From NCBI RefSeq assembly GCF_900130075.1, contig NZ_LT671418.1:1860001-1924000 (forward strand): a DNA stretch of 64,000 nucleotides, given 5' to 3'. Numbering within the stretch: the first letter of the stretch is position 1; each line of letters opens with the position of its first letter. A program made the position numbers and the translations under genes. Positions 50,042 to 60,667 of this stretch are shown in pieces. Below the pieces are notes generated by a model. It was not told the DNA's origin. It saw nothing but the letters and a program-made list of their open reading frames with translations, and did no database searches. Source of the DNA: Herminiimonas arsenitoxidans. GTDB taxonomy: Bacteria > Pseudomonadota > Gammaproteobacteria > Burkholderiales > Burkholderiaceae_D.

Positions 50042-50818
50042 CTATGCTGTCAGATGTGCAAGAACAGTCTCACGCAAGGTCTTGGCGGCTGGCTGTGTAG
50101 CACAACGCACGACATCGCCAATGACAATAATGGCAGGACTGCCTATGGATGATTTTGCCAAAGCGTCTGGCAACTCAGACAAAGTCGTAATCAGTTGCGC
50201 TTGCGCTGTACCGGTTGCAGACTGGATCACTGCGACTGGCGTATCGCCTGCTTTACCGCCATCCAGTAATGACGCCTGAATTTCCCTGCAACGCGCCACG
50301 CCCATATAGATCACCAGAGTCAAATTCAACTTGGCCAGCGTGGCCCAATCGGGATTCGATTCTGCGTTCTTACCGTGACCGGTAATGAAAATCGCACCCT
50401 GACTCCAATCCCTGTGTGTGAGCGGCACGCCGATGGAAGCCGGTGCCGCCAAGCCACTGCTGATGCCGTTGATCACTTCGACCGCAATGCCTGCTGCTTG
50501 CAAGTGATCACGTTCTTCACCACCACGACCAAAGATAAAGGGATCGCCGCCCTTCAGACGCACCACACATAGACCGGCTTGCGCTTCGGACAACATCAAA
50601 CGTTCTATGAATTCCTGCGGCGTTTGTGCGCAACCGCCGCGCTTACCTACCTGAATGACGCGCACTGTTGCAGGCGCATGTTCCAGCACCGCCGGATTGA
50701 CCAGATCATCAATCAGAATGACATCGGCGCATGCAATTGCCTTGACGGCCTTGATGGTCAGCAACTCTGGATCGCCGGGGCCCGCACCTACCAAAAAAAC
50801 CTTACCGAACGACTCCAT
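50042..50818 (-). CDS. cobA: Uroporphyrinogen-III C-methyltransferase
   Basis: A 258-residue SAM-dependent enzyme that methylates uroporphyrinogen III at C2 and C7 to precorrin-2, the precursor of sirohaem. VGAGPGDPELLT (about 10-21) and RLKGGDPFIFGRGGEE are the two signatures. It lacks the CysG dehydrogenase/ferrochelatase part. Position at the end of the nitrate operon shows its job: sirohaem for NirB. The ATG at 50818 has AAGG upstream and overlaps ybiB by 17 bases. Confidence 0.93.
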   Translation of the reverse strand: MESFGKVFLVGAGPGDPELLTIKAVKAIACADVILIDDLVNPAVLEHAPATVRVIQVGKRGGCAQTPQEFIERLMLSEAQAGLCVVRLKGGDPFIFGRGGEERDHLQAAGIAVEVINGISSGLAAPASIGVPLTHRDWSQGAIFITGHGKNAESNPDWATLAKLNLTLVIYMGVARCREIQASLLDGGKAGDTPVAVIQSATGTAQAQLITTLSELPDALAKSSIGSPAIIVIGDVVRCATQPAAKTLRETVLAHLTA

Positions 50819-51797
50819 GATCTGCACCTTGTTTGCTCTTTAGACTCTTAGAGATAAGCAAACAATGTTCCACCTGTTCCGCTATCGAAACCGGAACCGG
50901 TACATCACCGCGCAGCGCGGCTGCTATCCATTTAGCCGTCGTCACGGCATCGCGCTCCGCAGGCAACGGTGGCATTTCATCGACCGGCTCCTGCTTTTGC
51001 ACCAGAATCGTGCATTCGTTATCGTGTATCCAATTGATTTGTTGCGCACGTTTCGCATTGGCAACTGTTTCGCCTTCAGTACCGCGCATCAAAAACACAT
51101 CGCCGCGCTCTGCTGGTGCCGCTGTTGTGAAATACGAAGTCAGCATCGATAAATATTCCGGATGCGTGTATGAGGTCAAACGCAATGCAGGTGCAGAAAA
51201 CGGCTGCATGATCTTAACCAGCGTATGCGTGGAATTGCGTACGCCGAGGATGCGGCGCATCGCCAGCAAACGGAACATGCGTGGTGCCAGATCTTCAATC
51301 GGCATCAGCACTGGTGCACGACTCGCAAATTGTTCTGCAGCTTGTTGTGCATCGTGCGCGAACGGATAACCCAGCTCTTTCAAAATTTCTGCTGTCGTCA
51401 CGCGCCCCGGATCTGTCGTCACGCCATGTATGAAAACCGGTGCACCTTCACGCGCCAGCAACAAGGCCAGCAAAGGCGTCAGATTCGGCATCTGGCGCGA
51501 GCCGTTATAGCTGGGGATCACGATAGGCGCGTATTCGCCATCAGGCGCGTGCAATTGATCAAAGGATGCTTCAGCTGCATCGATGAAACCGGCGACCTCG
51601 TCCACCGATTCACCCTTGATGCGCATGGCCAGCATGATGCCGCCCATCTCCAGATCGGAGACGCGACCATCCAGCATCGCTGCATACAGTTGATTGGCAT
51701 CTTCACGCGACAGGCTGCGTGCGCCTTTGACGCCACGCCCGATTTCCTTGATGAAACGGGCCGTGGCAAATGGTTCAGTGTTGGTTAATTTTTGCAT
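50802..51797 (-). CDS. ybiB: YbiB (TrpD2-type) protein
   Basis: A 331-residue homologue of anthranilate phosphoribosyltransferase of the YbiB/TrpD2 class, which in E. coli binds nucleic acids instead of making tryptophan intermediates. The helical N-terminal domain (LSREDANQLYAAMLDG) and the later VFIHGVTTDPGRVTTAEIL segment are typical, while the TrpD PRPP motif is altered. It lies between nasA and cobA in the nitrate operon; its role there is not known. Confidence 0.9.
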   Translation of the reverse strand: MQKLTNTEPFATARFIKEIGRGVKGARSLSREDANQLYAAMLDGRVSDLEMGGIMLAMRIKGESVDEVAGFIDAAEASFDQLHAPDGEYAPIVIPSYNGSRQMPNLTPLLALLLAREGAPVFIHGVTTDPGRVTTAEILKELGYPFAHDAQQAAEQFASRAPVLMPIEDLAPRMFRLLAMRRILGVRNSTHTLVKIMQPFSAPALRLTSYTHPEYLSMLTSYFTTAAPAERGDVFLMRGTEGETVANAKRAQQINWIHDNECTILVQKQEPVDEMPPLPAERDAVTTAKWIAAALRGDVPVPVSIAEQVEHCLLISKSLKSKQGADHGVVR

Positions 51798-51844
51798 CCG
51801 AAGAGGGTACTACGAAGGCTGCTTCTGCGAAAGCGCAGCAAACA

Positions 51845-54706
51845 TCAAGCAGCTTCTGGCGTTGAGGCTCGTTGATTGAGGACGATTTTTTTCAATTCCG
51901 GTACACAGGAACCGCAGTTGGTACCGCATTTCAATTTTTGTTGTAGTGCAGTCAAGGCGACATCTGGTGCATCCGACATGCCCAGAAGCGCATCGTGGAT
52001 TTCGGTTTCCGATACATTGAAGCAATTGCAGACTATGCGACCACGCGCCTTGAAGTTCTGCGGCGCCTTGGTCGATGGCATCAGTAACAAACGGCCTAGC
52101 GTTGCCACCGATTGCTCACCTTCCAGATAATCCTTCAACCAGCGCTCGGCAGAAATATCGCCAGCTAGAGCAACCGCCTGCAACTTGCCATCGTTCACCA
52201 GTATGTGACGCGAGTTACCGCGCTTGCTGTCGTCATAGCGCAATACTTGCGTCCCCACGATGCCGAACTTGGTTTCGATCTCTGCCATCAATTCAGCGCT
52301 GGCTGCGTAATCGTCTGCCGCGCGGAACAGCACACCTACTTTATCGCGACCGAACAATGTGCACGATGCGTAAGCGAACTGACGCATTATGGGACGCAAT
52401 GCGGATTGCAGATTCAGCACTTGTGCTTCATCCACCCAACCGAAGGCAATGAAACGCCACGGCAATTCCACTTTCAAAATCTTCACCGCCGTATGCTTCA
52501 ATTCCGGTTGCTTGGAATCGGCATCGTAGGCTGGCGATGTCAGCGAATTGACGCCGTGCGTGCCAGCGCCATCGCTGCCGCGACCAGATACATATTCCTC
52601 GCCCCAATGCATGCCAATGAAAGCCTGCCCGGCGCGCATATCATCGCCAACCGCTGCAGGGAAAATCTGCGAACCAAATTTGCTCGTGACATGCACCAGA
52701 TCACCTTGCTGGAACAAGCGTCTATCCATATCGACCTGCGACATCACTATCGCCGGCTCTGCTGCATGCGAAAACAATTGCGCCACCGTACCGCTACGGC
52801 TCATGCCATGCCATTGATCGCGCAAACGCCCAGTGGAAAGATGGAAAGGAAAGCGAGAGTTAATCGGATCACTCACCGGGTGATAAATCGTATTGACGAA
52901 CTTGGCACGGCCGCTTGCAGTTGGGAAGATGCCGTCTTCATACAAACGCTTTTTGCCGCCGCTAGCACCGTCAGGGTAAGGCCATTGCTGCGGCCCCTGC
53001 TCTTCCAACATCTTGTAACTCAAGCCGGTGATATCCAGATCGCGACCGCGTGTCGATTCGCGATGTTCGTTCCAGATTTCTTCCGTGCATTCATAAGGGA
53101 AAAGCGTATCGCGGCTGACCGTGGCAATGCGTTGCACTTTTCCACTGGTCTGAGCTTCCATCGCTGCTTCCAGCTTGCGTGCAAAGCGCATGGCGATTTC
53201 CCAATCGTGCAAGGACTCTGCCAGTTTCGGCAAGACAGATTTGAAACGCGTAATACGACGTTCGGAATTGGTAACCGTGCCTTCCTTCTCGCTCCACGTC
53301 GTCGCCGGCAACAACACGTCTGCATAGTCGCAAGTCGCAGTCGTCTTGTAGGCTTCCTGCACGATCACTAATTCTGCATGCTGCAATGCTTCACGGATCA
53401 TCTTTTGCTCGGGCATCGATTGCGCGGGATTGGTACAGACTACCCACAGAATCTTGATCTCACCGGCACGCACTGCATCGAACATTTCTACCGCGCTCTT
53501 GCCTGGTTTTTCCGGCACATCATCGACGCCCCACAATGCAGCGATTTCGGCACGATGTTGCGGGTTCGCCAGATCACGATGTGCTGACAGTTGATTCGAG
53601 AGGCCGCCCACTTCACGTCCACCCATCGCGTTCGGTTGCCCTGTCAGCGAGAATGGGCCCGCACCCGGTTTGCCGATTTGATGTGTGGCCAGATGCAGGT
53701 TAATCAGCGCTGCATTCTTTGCCGTGCCGGACGATGATTGATTCAAGCCTTGGCAATACAACGACAAGGATGCTTTCGATGCACCAAACCAGCGTGCCGC
53801 CTGCATCAAATCCGCTTCGGTAATGCCGCAAGTATCGATGACAAATTTCGGTGTGTAATCGCGCACTGTGTGCTTCAGTTCGGCGAAGCCTTCCGTATGC
53901 TCAGCTATGAAGTCGGCATCAATCAGGTTTTCCCACAGACAGATATGCAGCATGCCGTTGAACAATGCAACATCGGTGCCGGGAAGAATGGGCAGGAACA
54001 GATCTGCTTCGCGCGCGGTATCGGTACGGCGTGGATCAGCGACGATGACTTTCAGATTCGGATTGGCTTTGCGCGCATCTTCTATGCGCCGATACAGAAT
54101 CGGATGCGCGTAAGCAGTGTTGGAGCCGACGATGAAAATTACTTCAGCGTGATCGATATCTTCGTAGCAAGCCGGTGGTGCATCTGCACCCAAGGTTTGC
54201 TTGTAACCAGCGACGGCGCTGGACATGCACAAACGTGAATTGGTATCGACGTTATTGGTACCGATCAAACCCTTGGCCAGCTTGTTGAAGACGTAATAGT
54301 CTTCCGTCAGCAATTGACCAGACAAATAAAAGCCCACACTGTCTGGCCCGTGATCGCGTATCGTCGCCGCAAATTTGCTGACGATAAAATTCAGCGTGGT
54401 TTCCCACGATGCACGTTCGCGTGCATCGCCACGTGCCAGACGCAACTCCGGATACAGCGCACGTGCCTGCTGTTGCAAGGCCGGACGTGCCGTCAAATGC
54501 AAGGTACTGCCCTTGGTGCACAAACGACCGAAGTTGGCTGGATGATCGGGATCGCCACGCACACCCGTCACCTTCTCGCCATCGCTTTGCACCAGCACAC
54601 CACAGCCCACCCCGCAATAACAGCAGGTGGCTTTGGTTTCGGTCAGCGGCGATTCATTTGCATGCCTCGCCTCTAAACCGGCAGTAGAAGGCATGGGCGC
54701 GTTCAT
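51845..54706 (-). CDS. nasA: Assimilatory nitrate reductase catalytic subunit
   Basis: A 953-residue molybdopterin (bis-MGD) enzyme that reduces nitrate to nitrite in the cytoplasm. The N-terminal [4Fe-4S] ligands are C28, C31, C35 and C63. The molybdopterin domains include QTLGADAPP, FIVGSNTAYAHPI and QPNAMGGREVGGL. The C-terminus carries a fused BFD-like [2Fe-2S] domain (about 885-945, CNCFNVSETEI and CGTNCGSC). No Tat signal, as expected. Its start overlaps the nirD stop by 4 bases. Confidence 0.95.
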   Translation of the reverse strand: MNAPMPSTAGLEARHANESPLTETKATCCYCGVGCGVLVQSDGEKVTGVRGDPDHPANFGRLCTKGSTLHLTARPALQQQARALYPELRLARGDARERASWETTLNFIVSKFAATIRDHGPDSVGFYLSGQLLTEDYYVFNKLAKGLIGTNNVDTNSRLCMSSAVAGYKQTLGADAPPACYEDIDHAEVIFIVGSNTAYAHPILYRRIEDARKANPNLKVIVADPRRTDTAREADLFLPILPGTDVALFNGMLHICLWENLIDADFIAEHTEGFAELKHTVRDYTPKFVIDTCGITEADLMQAARWFGASKASLSLYCQGLNQSSSGTAKNAALINLHLATHQIGKPGAGPFSLTGQPNAMGGREVGGLSNQLSAHRDLANPQHRAEIAALWGVDDVPEKPGKSAVEMFDAVRAGEIKILWVVCTNPAQSMPEQKMIREALQHAELVIVQEAYKTTATCDYADVLLPATTWSEKEGTVTNSERRITRFKSVLPKLAESLHDWEIAMRFARKLEAAMEAQTSGKVQRIATVSRDTLFPYECTEEIWNEHRESTRGRDLDITGLSYKMLEEQGPQQWPYPDGASGGKKRLYEDGIFPTASGRAKFVNTIYHPVSDPINSRFPFHLSTGRLRDQWHGMSRSGTVAQLFSHAAEPAIVMSQVDMDRRLFQQGDLVHVTSKFGSQIFPAAVGDDMRAGQAFIGMHWGEEYVSGRGSDGAGTHGVNSLTSPAYDADSKQPELKHTAVKILKVELPWRFIAFGWVDEAQVLNLQSALRPIMRQFAYASCTLFGRDKVGVLFRAADDYAASAELMAEIETKFGIVGTQVLRYDDSKRGNSRHILVNDGKLQAVALAGDISAERWLKDYLEGEQSVATLGRLLLMPSTKAPQNFKARGRIVCNCFNVSETEIHDALLGMSDAPDVALTALQQKLKCGTNCGSCVPELKKIVLNQRASTPEAA

Positions 54707-55059
54707 GCAGCGGCAGCCTCACTGATCGTGATGACTTTCAATTCCGCAGCATCCAGATAAACCAGCCCAGCTTCTACCTTGACGCTGAATTTTTGCGTGC
54801 ACCCTTCATCCGGTGCAACCGCACAGCCAGAATCCAGTTGGATATTCCAGTTATGCAGTGGACAGGCAACACGCTCGCCGAACACAATACCTTGCGATAG
54901 CGGACCACCTTTGTGCGGACAACGATCCAGCAAGGCAAAGACTTTGTCTTCGCTATTGCGGAAGATCGCAACATTAGGCTGATGATCACGATGCACGACA
55001 CGGGAACCGAGTACCGGAATGTCTGTAACCTTGCAGATGACTTTCCATTCGTTAGACAT
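54703..55059 (-). CDS. nirD: Nitrite reductase small subunit
   Basis: A 118-residue Rieske-fold subunit that partners NirB. Unlike E. coli NirD, this one keeps both Rieske ligand pairs, CPH (in LLDRCPHKGG) and CPLH (in VACPLHNWN), so it may hold a real [2Fe-2S] cluster. It lies between nirB and nasA and overlaps nasA by 4 bases. Confidence 0.94.
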   Translation of the reverse strand: MSNEWKVICKVTDIPVLGSRVVHRDHQPNVAIFRNSEDKVFALLDRCPHKGGPLSQGIVFGERVACPLHNWNIQLDSGCAVAPDEGCTQKFSVKVEAGLVYLDAAELKVITISEAAAA

Positions 55060-55096
55060 GAGTGGCCTTGATAAAAATTATTCTGTTTTTAAATAA

Positions 55097-57538
55097 TCAA
55101 ACCGACAAAGGTTCGAATTGACGCGTATCGACCATTGCTTTTTCCGGTTCGTGCCACGGATCTGGTTCGCCTTCCAGCGAGAACAGCAAGCGTTCATACA
55201 AGGCTTTGCGATTCGCTTCATCCTCGACTACCTTTTGCTTCGCATGCTCCAGACCGACGCGCGCCAGATAATGCACAGTGCGTTCCAGATACCAGCCTTC
55301 TTCGCGATACAGTTGCAGGAAGGCACCGGCGTATTCCAATACTTCTCCATGCGTTTTCAGCTTGACGAAGAACTGCGCAACTTCAGTTTTGATGCCGCCG
55401 TTACCGCCGACATAAATTTCCCAACCTGAATCGACACCGATCACGCCTACGTCCTTGATGCCGGATTCTGCGCAGTTACGCGGACAACCCGAGACGGCCA
55501 GCTTGACCTTGTGCGGCGCATACATGCGAGCGAGTTGACGCTCCAGCTGCTGTCCCATCAAAGTCGAATCCTGCGTACCGAAGCGGCACCATTCAGAACC
55601 TACACAAGTCTTCACCGTGCGCAAACCTTTGGCATAGGCCAGACCGGAAGGCATGCCGAGGTCGTGCCAGACTTCGCGCAAATCTTCTTTCTTCACGCCG
55701 AGCAAATCGATACGCTGACCGCCTGTTACCTTGACGGTTGGGATCTTGAACTTGTCGACCACGTCGGCGATACGGCGCAATTCGGATGAACTGGTTTCGC
55801 CGCCCCACATGCGTGGGATCACGGAGAAGGTGCCGTCTTTTTGAATATTCGCGTGTGCGCGTTCATTGATGTAACGCGATTGCGGATCGTCCTTGGCTTC
55901 ATGCGGCCAGGTCGAGATCAGGTAGTAGTTGATGCCTGGACGGCAGCTGGAGCAACCATTAGGTGTACGCCAGTTCATCCTTGTCATCACGTCAGCAACC
56001 GTCAACAATTTCTCGGCCTTGATCGCATCGCGTACTTCTTGATGTGTATGGTCGGTACAGCCGCACATAGGCTTGGCTTTGTTCGATGCAGAGTAATCGC
56101 CACCGGCTGTCGCCATGATGATTTGTTCAACCAGACCAGTACAGGAGCCGCAAGACGCAGACGCCTTGGTGTGTTTGCGCACGTCTTCTATCGTGAACAA
56201 ACCTTTTTCCTTGATGGCTTTGACGATGGTGCCTTTGCATACGCCATTGCAACCGCAAACTTCAGCGGTATCCGGCATCGCCGCCGCTTTGGAAAAACCT
56301 TCATGACCAACATCGCCTGGACGGCCGATGTTGGCTTCGCCAAACATCAAGGCATCGCGGATTTCGCTAATGTCCTTGCCTTCGCGCAGCAGATTGAAAT
56401 ACCAGCTGCCATCTACCGTATCGCCATACAAACAGGCACCAACCAGCTTGTCGTCTTTCAACACCAGTTTTTTGTACACACCACCGATAGGATCGGATAA
56501 CAGAATTTCTTCCGTGCCTGCGCCGCCCATGAATTCGCCAGCGGAAAACAGATCGATGCCGGTAACTTTCAATTTGGTCGAAGTGACCGAACCTTGATAG
56601 CGACCGATGCCGTAGTTAGCCAGATGATTGGCGCACACTTTGGCCATCTCGAACAATGGTGCAACCAGGCCATAGGCAGTGCCACGATGATTGACGCATT
56701 CGCCGACGGAATAAATACGTGGATCGTAGGTTTGCATCGTGTCGCTGACGACGATGCCGCGGTTGCAATACAAACCTGTGGATTCTGCCAAAGCAGTATT
56801 CGGACGAATACCAACTGCCATCACCACCAGTTGTGCCGGTATCTCCATACCATCGGTGAAACGAATCGCCTGGACATGGCCATCGTCATCACCGATCAGC
56901 GCTTCGGTATTTTTCCCGAGCAGGAAATTCAGGCCGCGATCTTCCAGCGATTTTTGCAGCATCTTGCCTGCCACATTATCAAGCTGACGTTCCATCAAGG
57001 TATCGGACAGATGTACCACTGTGACATCCATGCCGCGCAGTTTCAGACCGTTGGCGGCTTCCAGACCGAGCAAGCCACCACCGATCACGACGGCATGCTT
57101 GTGCACCTTGGCCGCATCTATCATCGCGTTGGTATCTTGAATATCGCGATACGAGATCACGCCCTTCAAATCCTTGCCCGGCACCGGCAACATGAATGGA
57201 TTGGAACCGGTCGCCAGCAACAGTCTGTCATAAGGTGCAATCGTGCCGTCGTCGGCAATCACCAGACGCTGCGCTCTATTGATCTGTACTATTTTTTTAC
57301 CGAGATGCAATGTGATCTCGTTCTCTGCATACCAGTCGACATCGTTGAGCATGATGTCTTGTATTGTTTGTTCGCCGGCCAACACCGGCGACAACAGTAT
57401 GCGGTTGTAATTCGCGTAGGCTTCCGCACCGAACACGGTGATGTCATACACATCGGGGGCGATCTTGCGCAATTCTTCCAAGGTGCGCACACCAGCCATG
57501 CCGTTGCCGACCATGACAAGCTTCATTTTTTCCATCAT
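55097..57538 (-). CDS. nirB: NADH-dependent sirohaem nitrite reductase large subunit
   Basis: An 813-residue enzyme reducing nitrite to ammonium. The FAD/NADH part opens KLVMVGNGMAGVRTLEEL; VVIGGGLLGLEAANGLK is the second nucleotide site. Two BFD-like cysteine domains follow (CGCNGVCKGTIVKAI near 425, and CGCTDHTHQEV near 490). The sirohaem/[4Fe-4S] ligands appear as CVGSEWC and GCPRNCAES near 640-690. AGGAG precedes the first ATG. It needs the sirohaem route that starts with the cobA gene downstream. Confidence 0.96.
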   Translation of the reverse strand: MMEKMKLVMVGNGMAGVRTLEELRKIAPDVYDITVFGAEAYANYNRILLSPVLAGEQTIQDIMLNDVDWYAENEITLHLGKKIVQINRAQRLVIADDGTIAPYDRLLLATGSNPFMLPVPGKDLKGVISYRDIQDTNAMIDAAKVHKHAVVIGGGLLGLEAANGLKLRGMDVTVVHLSDTLMERQLDNVAGKMLQKSLEDRGLNFLLGKNTEALIGDDDGHVQAIRFTDGMEIPAQLVVMAVGIRPNTALAESTGLYCNRGIVVSDTMQTYDPRIYSVGECVNHRGTAYGLVAPLFEMAKVCANHLANYGIGRYQGSVTSTKLKVTGIDLFSAGEFMGGAGTEEILLSDPIGGVYKKLVLKDDKLVGACLYGDTVDGSWYFNLLREGKDISEIRDALMFGEANIGRPGDVGHEGFSKAAAMPDTAEVCGCNGVCKGTIVKAIKEKGLFTIEDVRKHTKASASCGSCTGLVEQIIMATAGGDYSASNKAKPMCGCTDHTHQEVRDAIKAEKLLTVADVMTRMNWRTPNGCSSCRPGINYYLISTWPHEAKDDPQSRYINERAHANIQKDGTFSVIPRMWGGETSSSELRRIADVVDKFKIPTVKVTGGQRIDLLGVKKEDLREVWHDLGMPSGLAYAKGLRTVKTCVGSEWCRFGTQDSTLMGQQLERQLARMYAPHKVKLAVSGCPRNCAESGIKDVGVIGVDSGWEIYVGGNGGIKTEVAQFFVKLKTHGEVLEYAGAFLQLYREEGWYLERTVHYLARVGLEHAKQKVVEDEANRKALYERLLFSLEGEPDPWHEPEKAMVDTRQFEPLSV

Positions 57539-57577
57539 GCTTCTCCTGAATTCTTCCTGGTATTTTTATTGTGCTTG

Positions 57578-58384
57578 TTACGCTGCAACCGGATGCGATT
57601 GGCGGTGATACAAGAACTCCAACACAGCAGTACGGTATTGCGCATACAGCGGATCCTGCGCCAGCATCACGCGCTCACGCGGGCGGGCCAGTTTCACTTC
57701 AAGGATTTCGCCTATGGTGGCGGATGGACCATTGGTCAGCATGACGATGCGATCCGATAGCAAGACCGCTTCATCCACATCGTGCGTGACCATCACCACG
57801 GTGGAACCGGTCGCTGCGACGATCTTCAATAATTCATCCTGCAAATGTGCACGCGTCAATGCATCGAGCGCACCGAAAGGTTCATCCATCAACAATACTT
57901 TCGGCTCCATCGACAAGGCGCGAGCAATGCCGACGCGTTGCTTCATACCGCCGGAAATTTCATTCGGGCGTTTTTGTTCTGCATGCGTCAAGCCGACCAA
58001 GGCCAGCGCAGCCTTGGTACGTGCTTTCAACTGCGCCTTGTTTTCCGTCGCACCGAATACGCGCTCCACTGCCAGATACACGTTTTCATAACAGGTCAAC
58101 CATGGCAGTAACGAATGATTCTGGAACACCACCGCACGTTCTGGCGATGGCCCTGCAATTTCACGATTACCGCATAACAACATGCCGCCAGTCGCTTGCG
58201 TCAAACCGGCAATCAGATTGAGCAGCGTCGATTTGCCGCAACCTGAGTGACCGATCAAGGTCACAAACTCGCCTTTACCCACGGTCAGATTGACATTGGT
58301 CAGCGCGTTGAAAACACCCTTCTTGGTGGTGAAGGACATTTCCGCATGTTGAATATCGATGAACTTGCTGTTGATGCTATCCAT
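57578..58384 (-). CDS. nrtD: Nitrate/nitrite ABC transporter ATPase
   Basis: A 268-residue ABC ATPase of the nitrate/sulfonate/taurine class. Walker A is GHSGCGKST, the signature reads [15 protein letters not shown], and Walker B is [14 protein letters not shown]. It lacks the extra NrtC substrate-binding domain of cyanobacteria. AGGAAA precedes the ATG. Part of the nrtA-nrtB-nrtD import system. Confidence 0.93.
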   Translation of the reverse strand: MDSINSKFIDIQHAEMSFTTKKGVFNALTNVNLTVGKGEFVTLIGHSGCGKSTLLNLIAGLTQATGGMLLCGNREIAGPSPERAVVFQNHSLLPWLTCYENVYLAVERVFGATENKAQLKARTKAALALVGLTHAEQKRPNEISGGMKQRVGIARALSMEPKVLLMDEPFGALDALTRAHLQDELLKIVAATGSTVVMVTHDVDEAVLLSDRIVMLTNGPSATIGEILEVKLARPRERVMLAQDPLYAQYRTAVLEFLYHRQSHPVAA

Positions 58385-58448
58385 GATGTTTCCTGTATCT
58401 GGTTGTATGGTGCGTTTGCGTATTCGACTGCGTTCTTCAATTATTCGA

Positions 58449-59378
58449 TCAGCTCTTCACATCTTCATAAGTGAAGGCTCTGGCGATACCGACCAATATC
58501 TGTTCAAGTATCAAACCAACGATACCGATCACGACGATGGCGATGATGATGTGCGGCACATTCAAGTTATTCCATTCATCCCACACCCAGAAACCGATAC
58601 CGACGCCGCCAGTCAACATCTCTGCAGCAACGATCACCAGCCATGCCGTACCAATCGCTAGACGCACACCGGTCAACATGTATGGCAACACGGATGGGAA
58701 AAGAATCTTGGTGACGATCTTCCATTCCGACAGCTTCAATACCTTGGCAACGTTCATGTAATCCTGCGGCACGCGTTGCACACCGACTGCGGTATTGATG
58801 ATCATTGGCCAGATTGAACAAATGAAAATCGACCAGATTGCAGCAGGATCAGCTGCTTTGAATACGAGCAAACCTATCGGCAACCAGGCCAATGGAGAAA
58901 CCGGTTTCAACAAGCTGATGATGGGATTGAACATGCCGGACAGGAACTTGAAGCGACCGATCATGAAGCCAAGTGGAATACCGACCAGCGCCGCCATGCC
59001 GAAGCCCAGACCAACACGCTTGAGCGAAGCCAGAATATTCCAGCCTATGCCTTGATCATTAGGGCCGTTGCTGTAAAACGGATCGGAAAACAAGACGCCC
59101 GCAGATTTCAGTGTGACCATGGGCGATGGAATGCCGCTGTTCTTCACTGAAATGATTTCCCATACGAGAACCAGGAAAATCACGCCAAAAATCGGCGGTA
59201 GCACCGTCAGGAAAAAAGGCTTGAACGAAAACGTTTTTGCCTTTGCCTTAGGCGGCTCTACAGCCAAGCTTGCAGCACTACTTTTCACAACAGCCTCCGG
59301 TTTCGTACTGACATCAATTTCCGGCTTTGCCGTTGCGCTGGTAGGCGCGCTTTCTGCGGGACGCATGATTGCACTCAT
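58449..59378 (-). CDS. nrtB: Nitrate/nitrite ABC transporter permease
   Basis: A 309-residue inner-membrane permease. An Ala/Pro/Lys-rich N-terminal tail of about 45 residues precedes six helices. The ATPase-contact loop is seen in [41 protein letters not shown] lies before the ATG, 9 bases past nrtA. Belongs to the NrtB/SsuC group. Confidence 0.94.
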   Translation of the reverse strand: MSAIMRPAESAPTSATAKPEIDVSTKPEAVVKSSAASLAVEPPKAKAKTFSFKPFFLTVLPPIFGVIFLVLVWEIISVKNSGIPSPMVTLKSAGVLFSDPFYSNGPNDQGIGWNILASLKRVGLGFGMAALVGIPLGFMIGRFKFLSGMFNPIISLLKPVSPLAWLPIGLLVFKAADPAAIWSIFICSIWPMIINTAVGVQRVPQDYMNVAKVLKLSEWKIVTKILFPSVLPYMLTGVRLAIGTAWLVIVAAEMLTGGVGIGFWVWDEWNNLNVPHIIIAIVVIGIVGLILEQILVGIARAFTYEDVKS

Positions 59379-59387
59379 GATGACTCC

Positions 59388-60638
59388 TTATGCCTTGATC
59401 TTGAATGACTCTGCGTATGCTTTCGGGTTCTTGCCATCCCACACCACACCATCGATGAGTTTGGAAGAACGCATGACGTTTTTCGGAACAGGTACGTTCG
59501 CTTGCGCTGCTGCTTCCTTGTACAGATCGATACGATTGATCGACTTGGCAGTGCCCAGATAATCCGGTTCGCCTTTTGCCAGACCCCAGCGTTTATGCTG
59601 CGTCATGAACCACATGCCGTCTGACAGATACGGGAAGTTGGTTGTGCCTTCGTTATAGAACTTCATGTAGTTAGGGTCATCCCAGGTTTTACCCAAACCA
59701 TTTTGGTAACGCCCCAGAATGCGCTGATTGATGACGTCTACCGAGGTGTTGACGTAAGACTTGGCAGCAATCACATCGGCCATTTTGTTTTTGTTCGACA
59801 ACGATGCATCAATCCAGCGTCCGGCTTCCAATACTGCAGCAGTCATTGCACGCGCCGTGTTTGGATATTTGGCCACCCATTCGGAAGTGGTGCCCAATAC
59901 TTTTTCCGGGTGATCCTTCCAGATATCTTGCGTCGTCGCAGCAGTGATACCAATGCCGTCAACGATGGCGCGATGGCCCCATGGTTCACCTACGCAGAAA
60001 CCGTCCATATTGCCGACGCGCATATTCGCAACCATTTGTGGTGGCGGCACAGTGATGACTTTGGCGTCCTTCATCGGATTGATGCCGTAGGTTGCCAACC
60101 AGTAGTACAACCACATCGCATGCGTACCGGTTGGGAAGGTTTGTGCAAATGTGTACTCGCGTTTTTCCATTTGCATCAGCTTGGCCAAACCTGGGCCATC
60201 GACTGCACCACCATCAGCCAGTTTTTTGGAAAGCGTAATCGCCTGACCGTTGTTGTTCAGATTCATGAGGACGGCCATGTCTTTCTTGGCGCCGCCTATG
60301 CCTTCGTGCACGCCGTAGACCAAGCCGTACAGCACATGTGCTGCATCCAGTTCACCGTTCACCAGCTTGTCGCGTACGCCAGCCCACGACGCTTCCTTGG
60401 TCGGCACTATCTTGACGCCATATTTTTTGTCGAAGCCCATCACTGAAGCCATGACGACAGAAGCGCAATCGGTCAGCGGAATAAAACCTACTTTGACTTC
60501 TTCTTTTTCCGGCTTATCGGAACCCGCCGCCCAGACACCTTGCGTAGACAAGCCACTGAAGGCAGTTGCCGTAATGGTTGCACCCGCTTTCAAAACTGTG
60601 CGCCGTGTCATATTGATTTTCCTGTCGTTCGTTGTCAT
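59388..60638 (-). CDS. nrtA: Nitrate-binding protein of ABC transporter (Tat-exported)
   Basis: A 416-residue periplasmic nitrate/nitrite-binding protein. The start at 60638 has GAGGAAA upstream; a longer frame would run into the leader terminator. The N-terminus has a twin-arginine signal (MTRRTVLKAG then a hydrophobic stretch ending in GVWAAG). VGFIPLTDCASVVMA and GNMDGFCVGEPWGHRA are NrtA-type binding segments. It is the first structural gene of the nitrate operon. Confidence 0.93.
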   Translation of the reverse strand: MTTNDRKINMTRRTVLKAGATITATAFSGLSTQGVWAAGSDKPEKEEVKVGFIPLTDCASVVMASVMGFDKKYGVKIVPTKEASWAGVRDKLVNGELDAAHVLYGLVYGVHEGIGGAKKDMAVLMNLNNNGQAITLSKKLADGGAVDGPGLAKLMQMEKREYTFAQTFPTGTHAMWLYYWLATYGINPMKDAKVITVPPPQMVANMRVGNMDGFCVGEPWGHRAIVDGIGITAATTQDIWKDHPEKVLGTTSEWVAKYPNTARAMTAAVLEAGRWIDASLSNKNKMADVIAAKSYVNTSVDVINQRILGRYQNGLGKTWDDPNYMKFYNEGTTNFPYLSDGMWFMTQHKRWGLAKGEPDYLGTAKSINRIDLYKEAAAQANVPVPKNVMRSSKLIDGVVWDGKNPKAYAESFKIKA

Positions 60639-60667
60639 GGTTTCCTCGAAGAGCGGTTTTGATAAGC

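Noticed and set aside
52205..53371. 388-codon open frame opposite nasA
   Set aside because: His/Arg/Cys-rich shadow with no recognisable domain, fully inside nasA.
56594..57760. 388-codon open frame opposite nirB
   Set aside because: Shadow of nirB with biased composition and no start signal.
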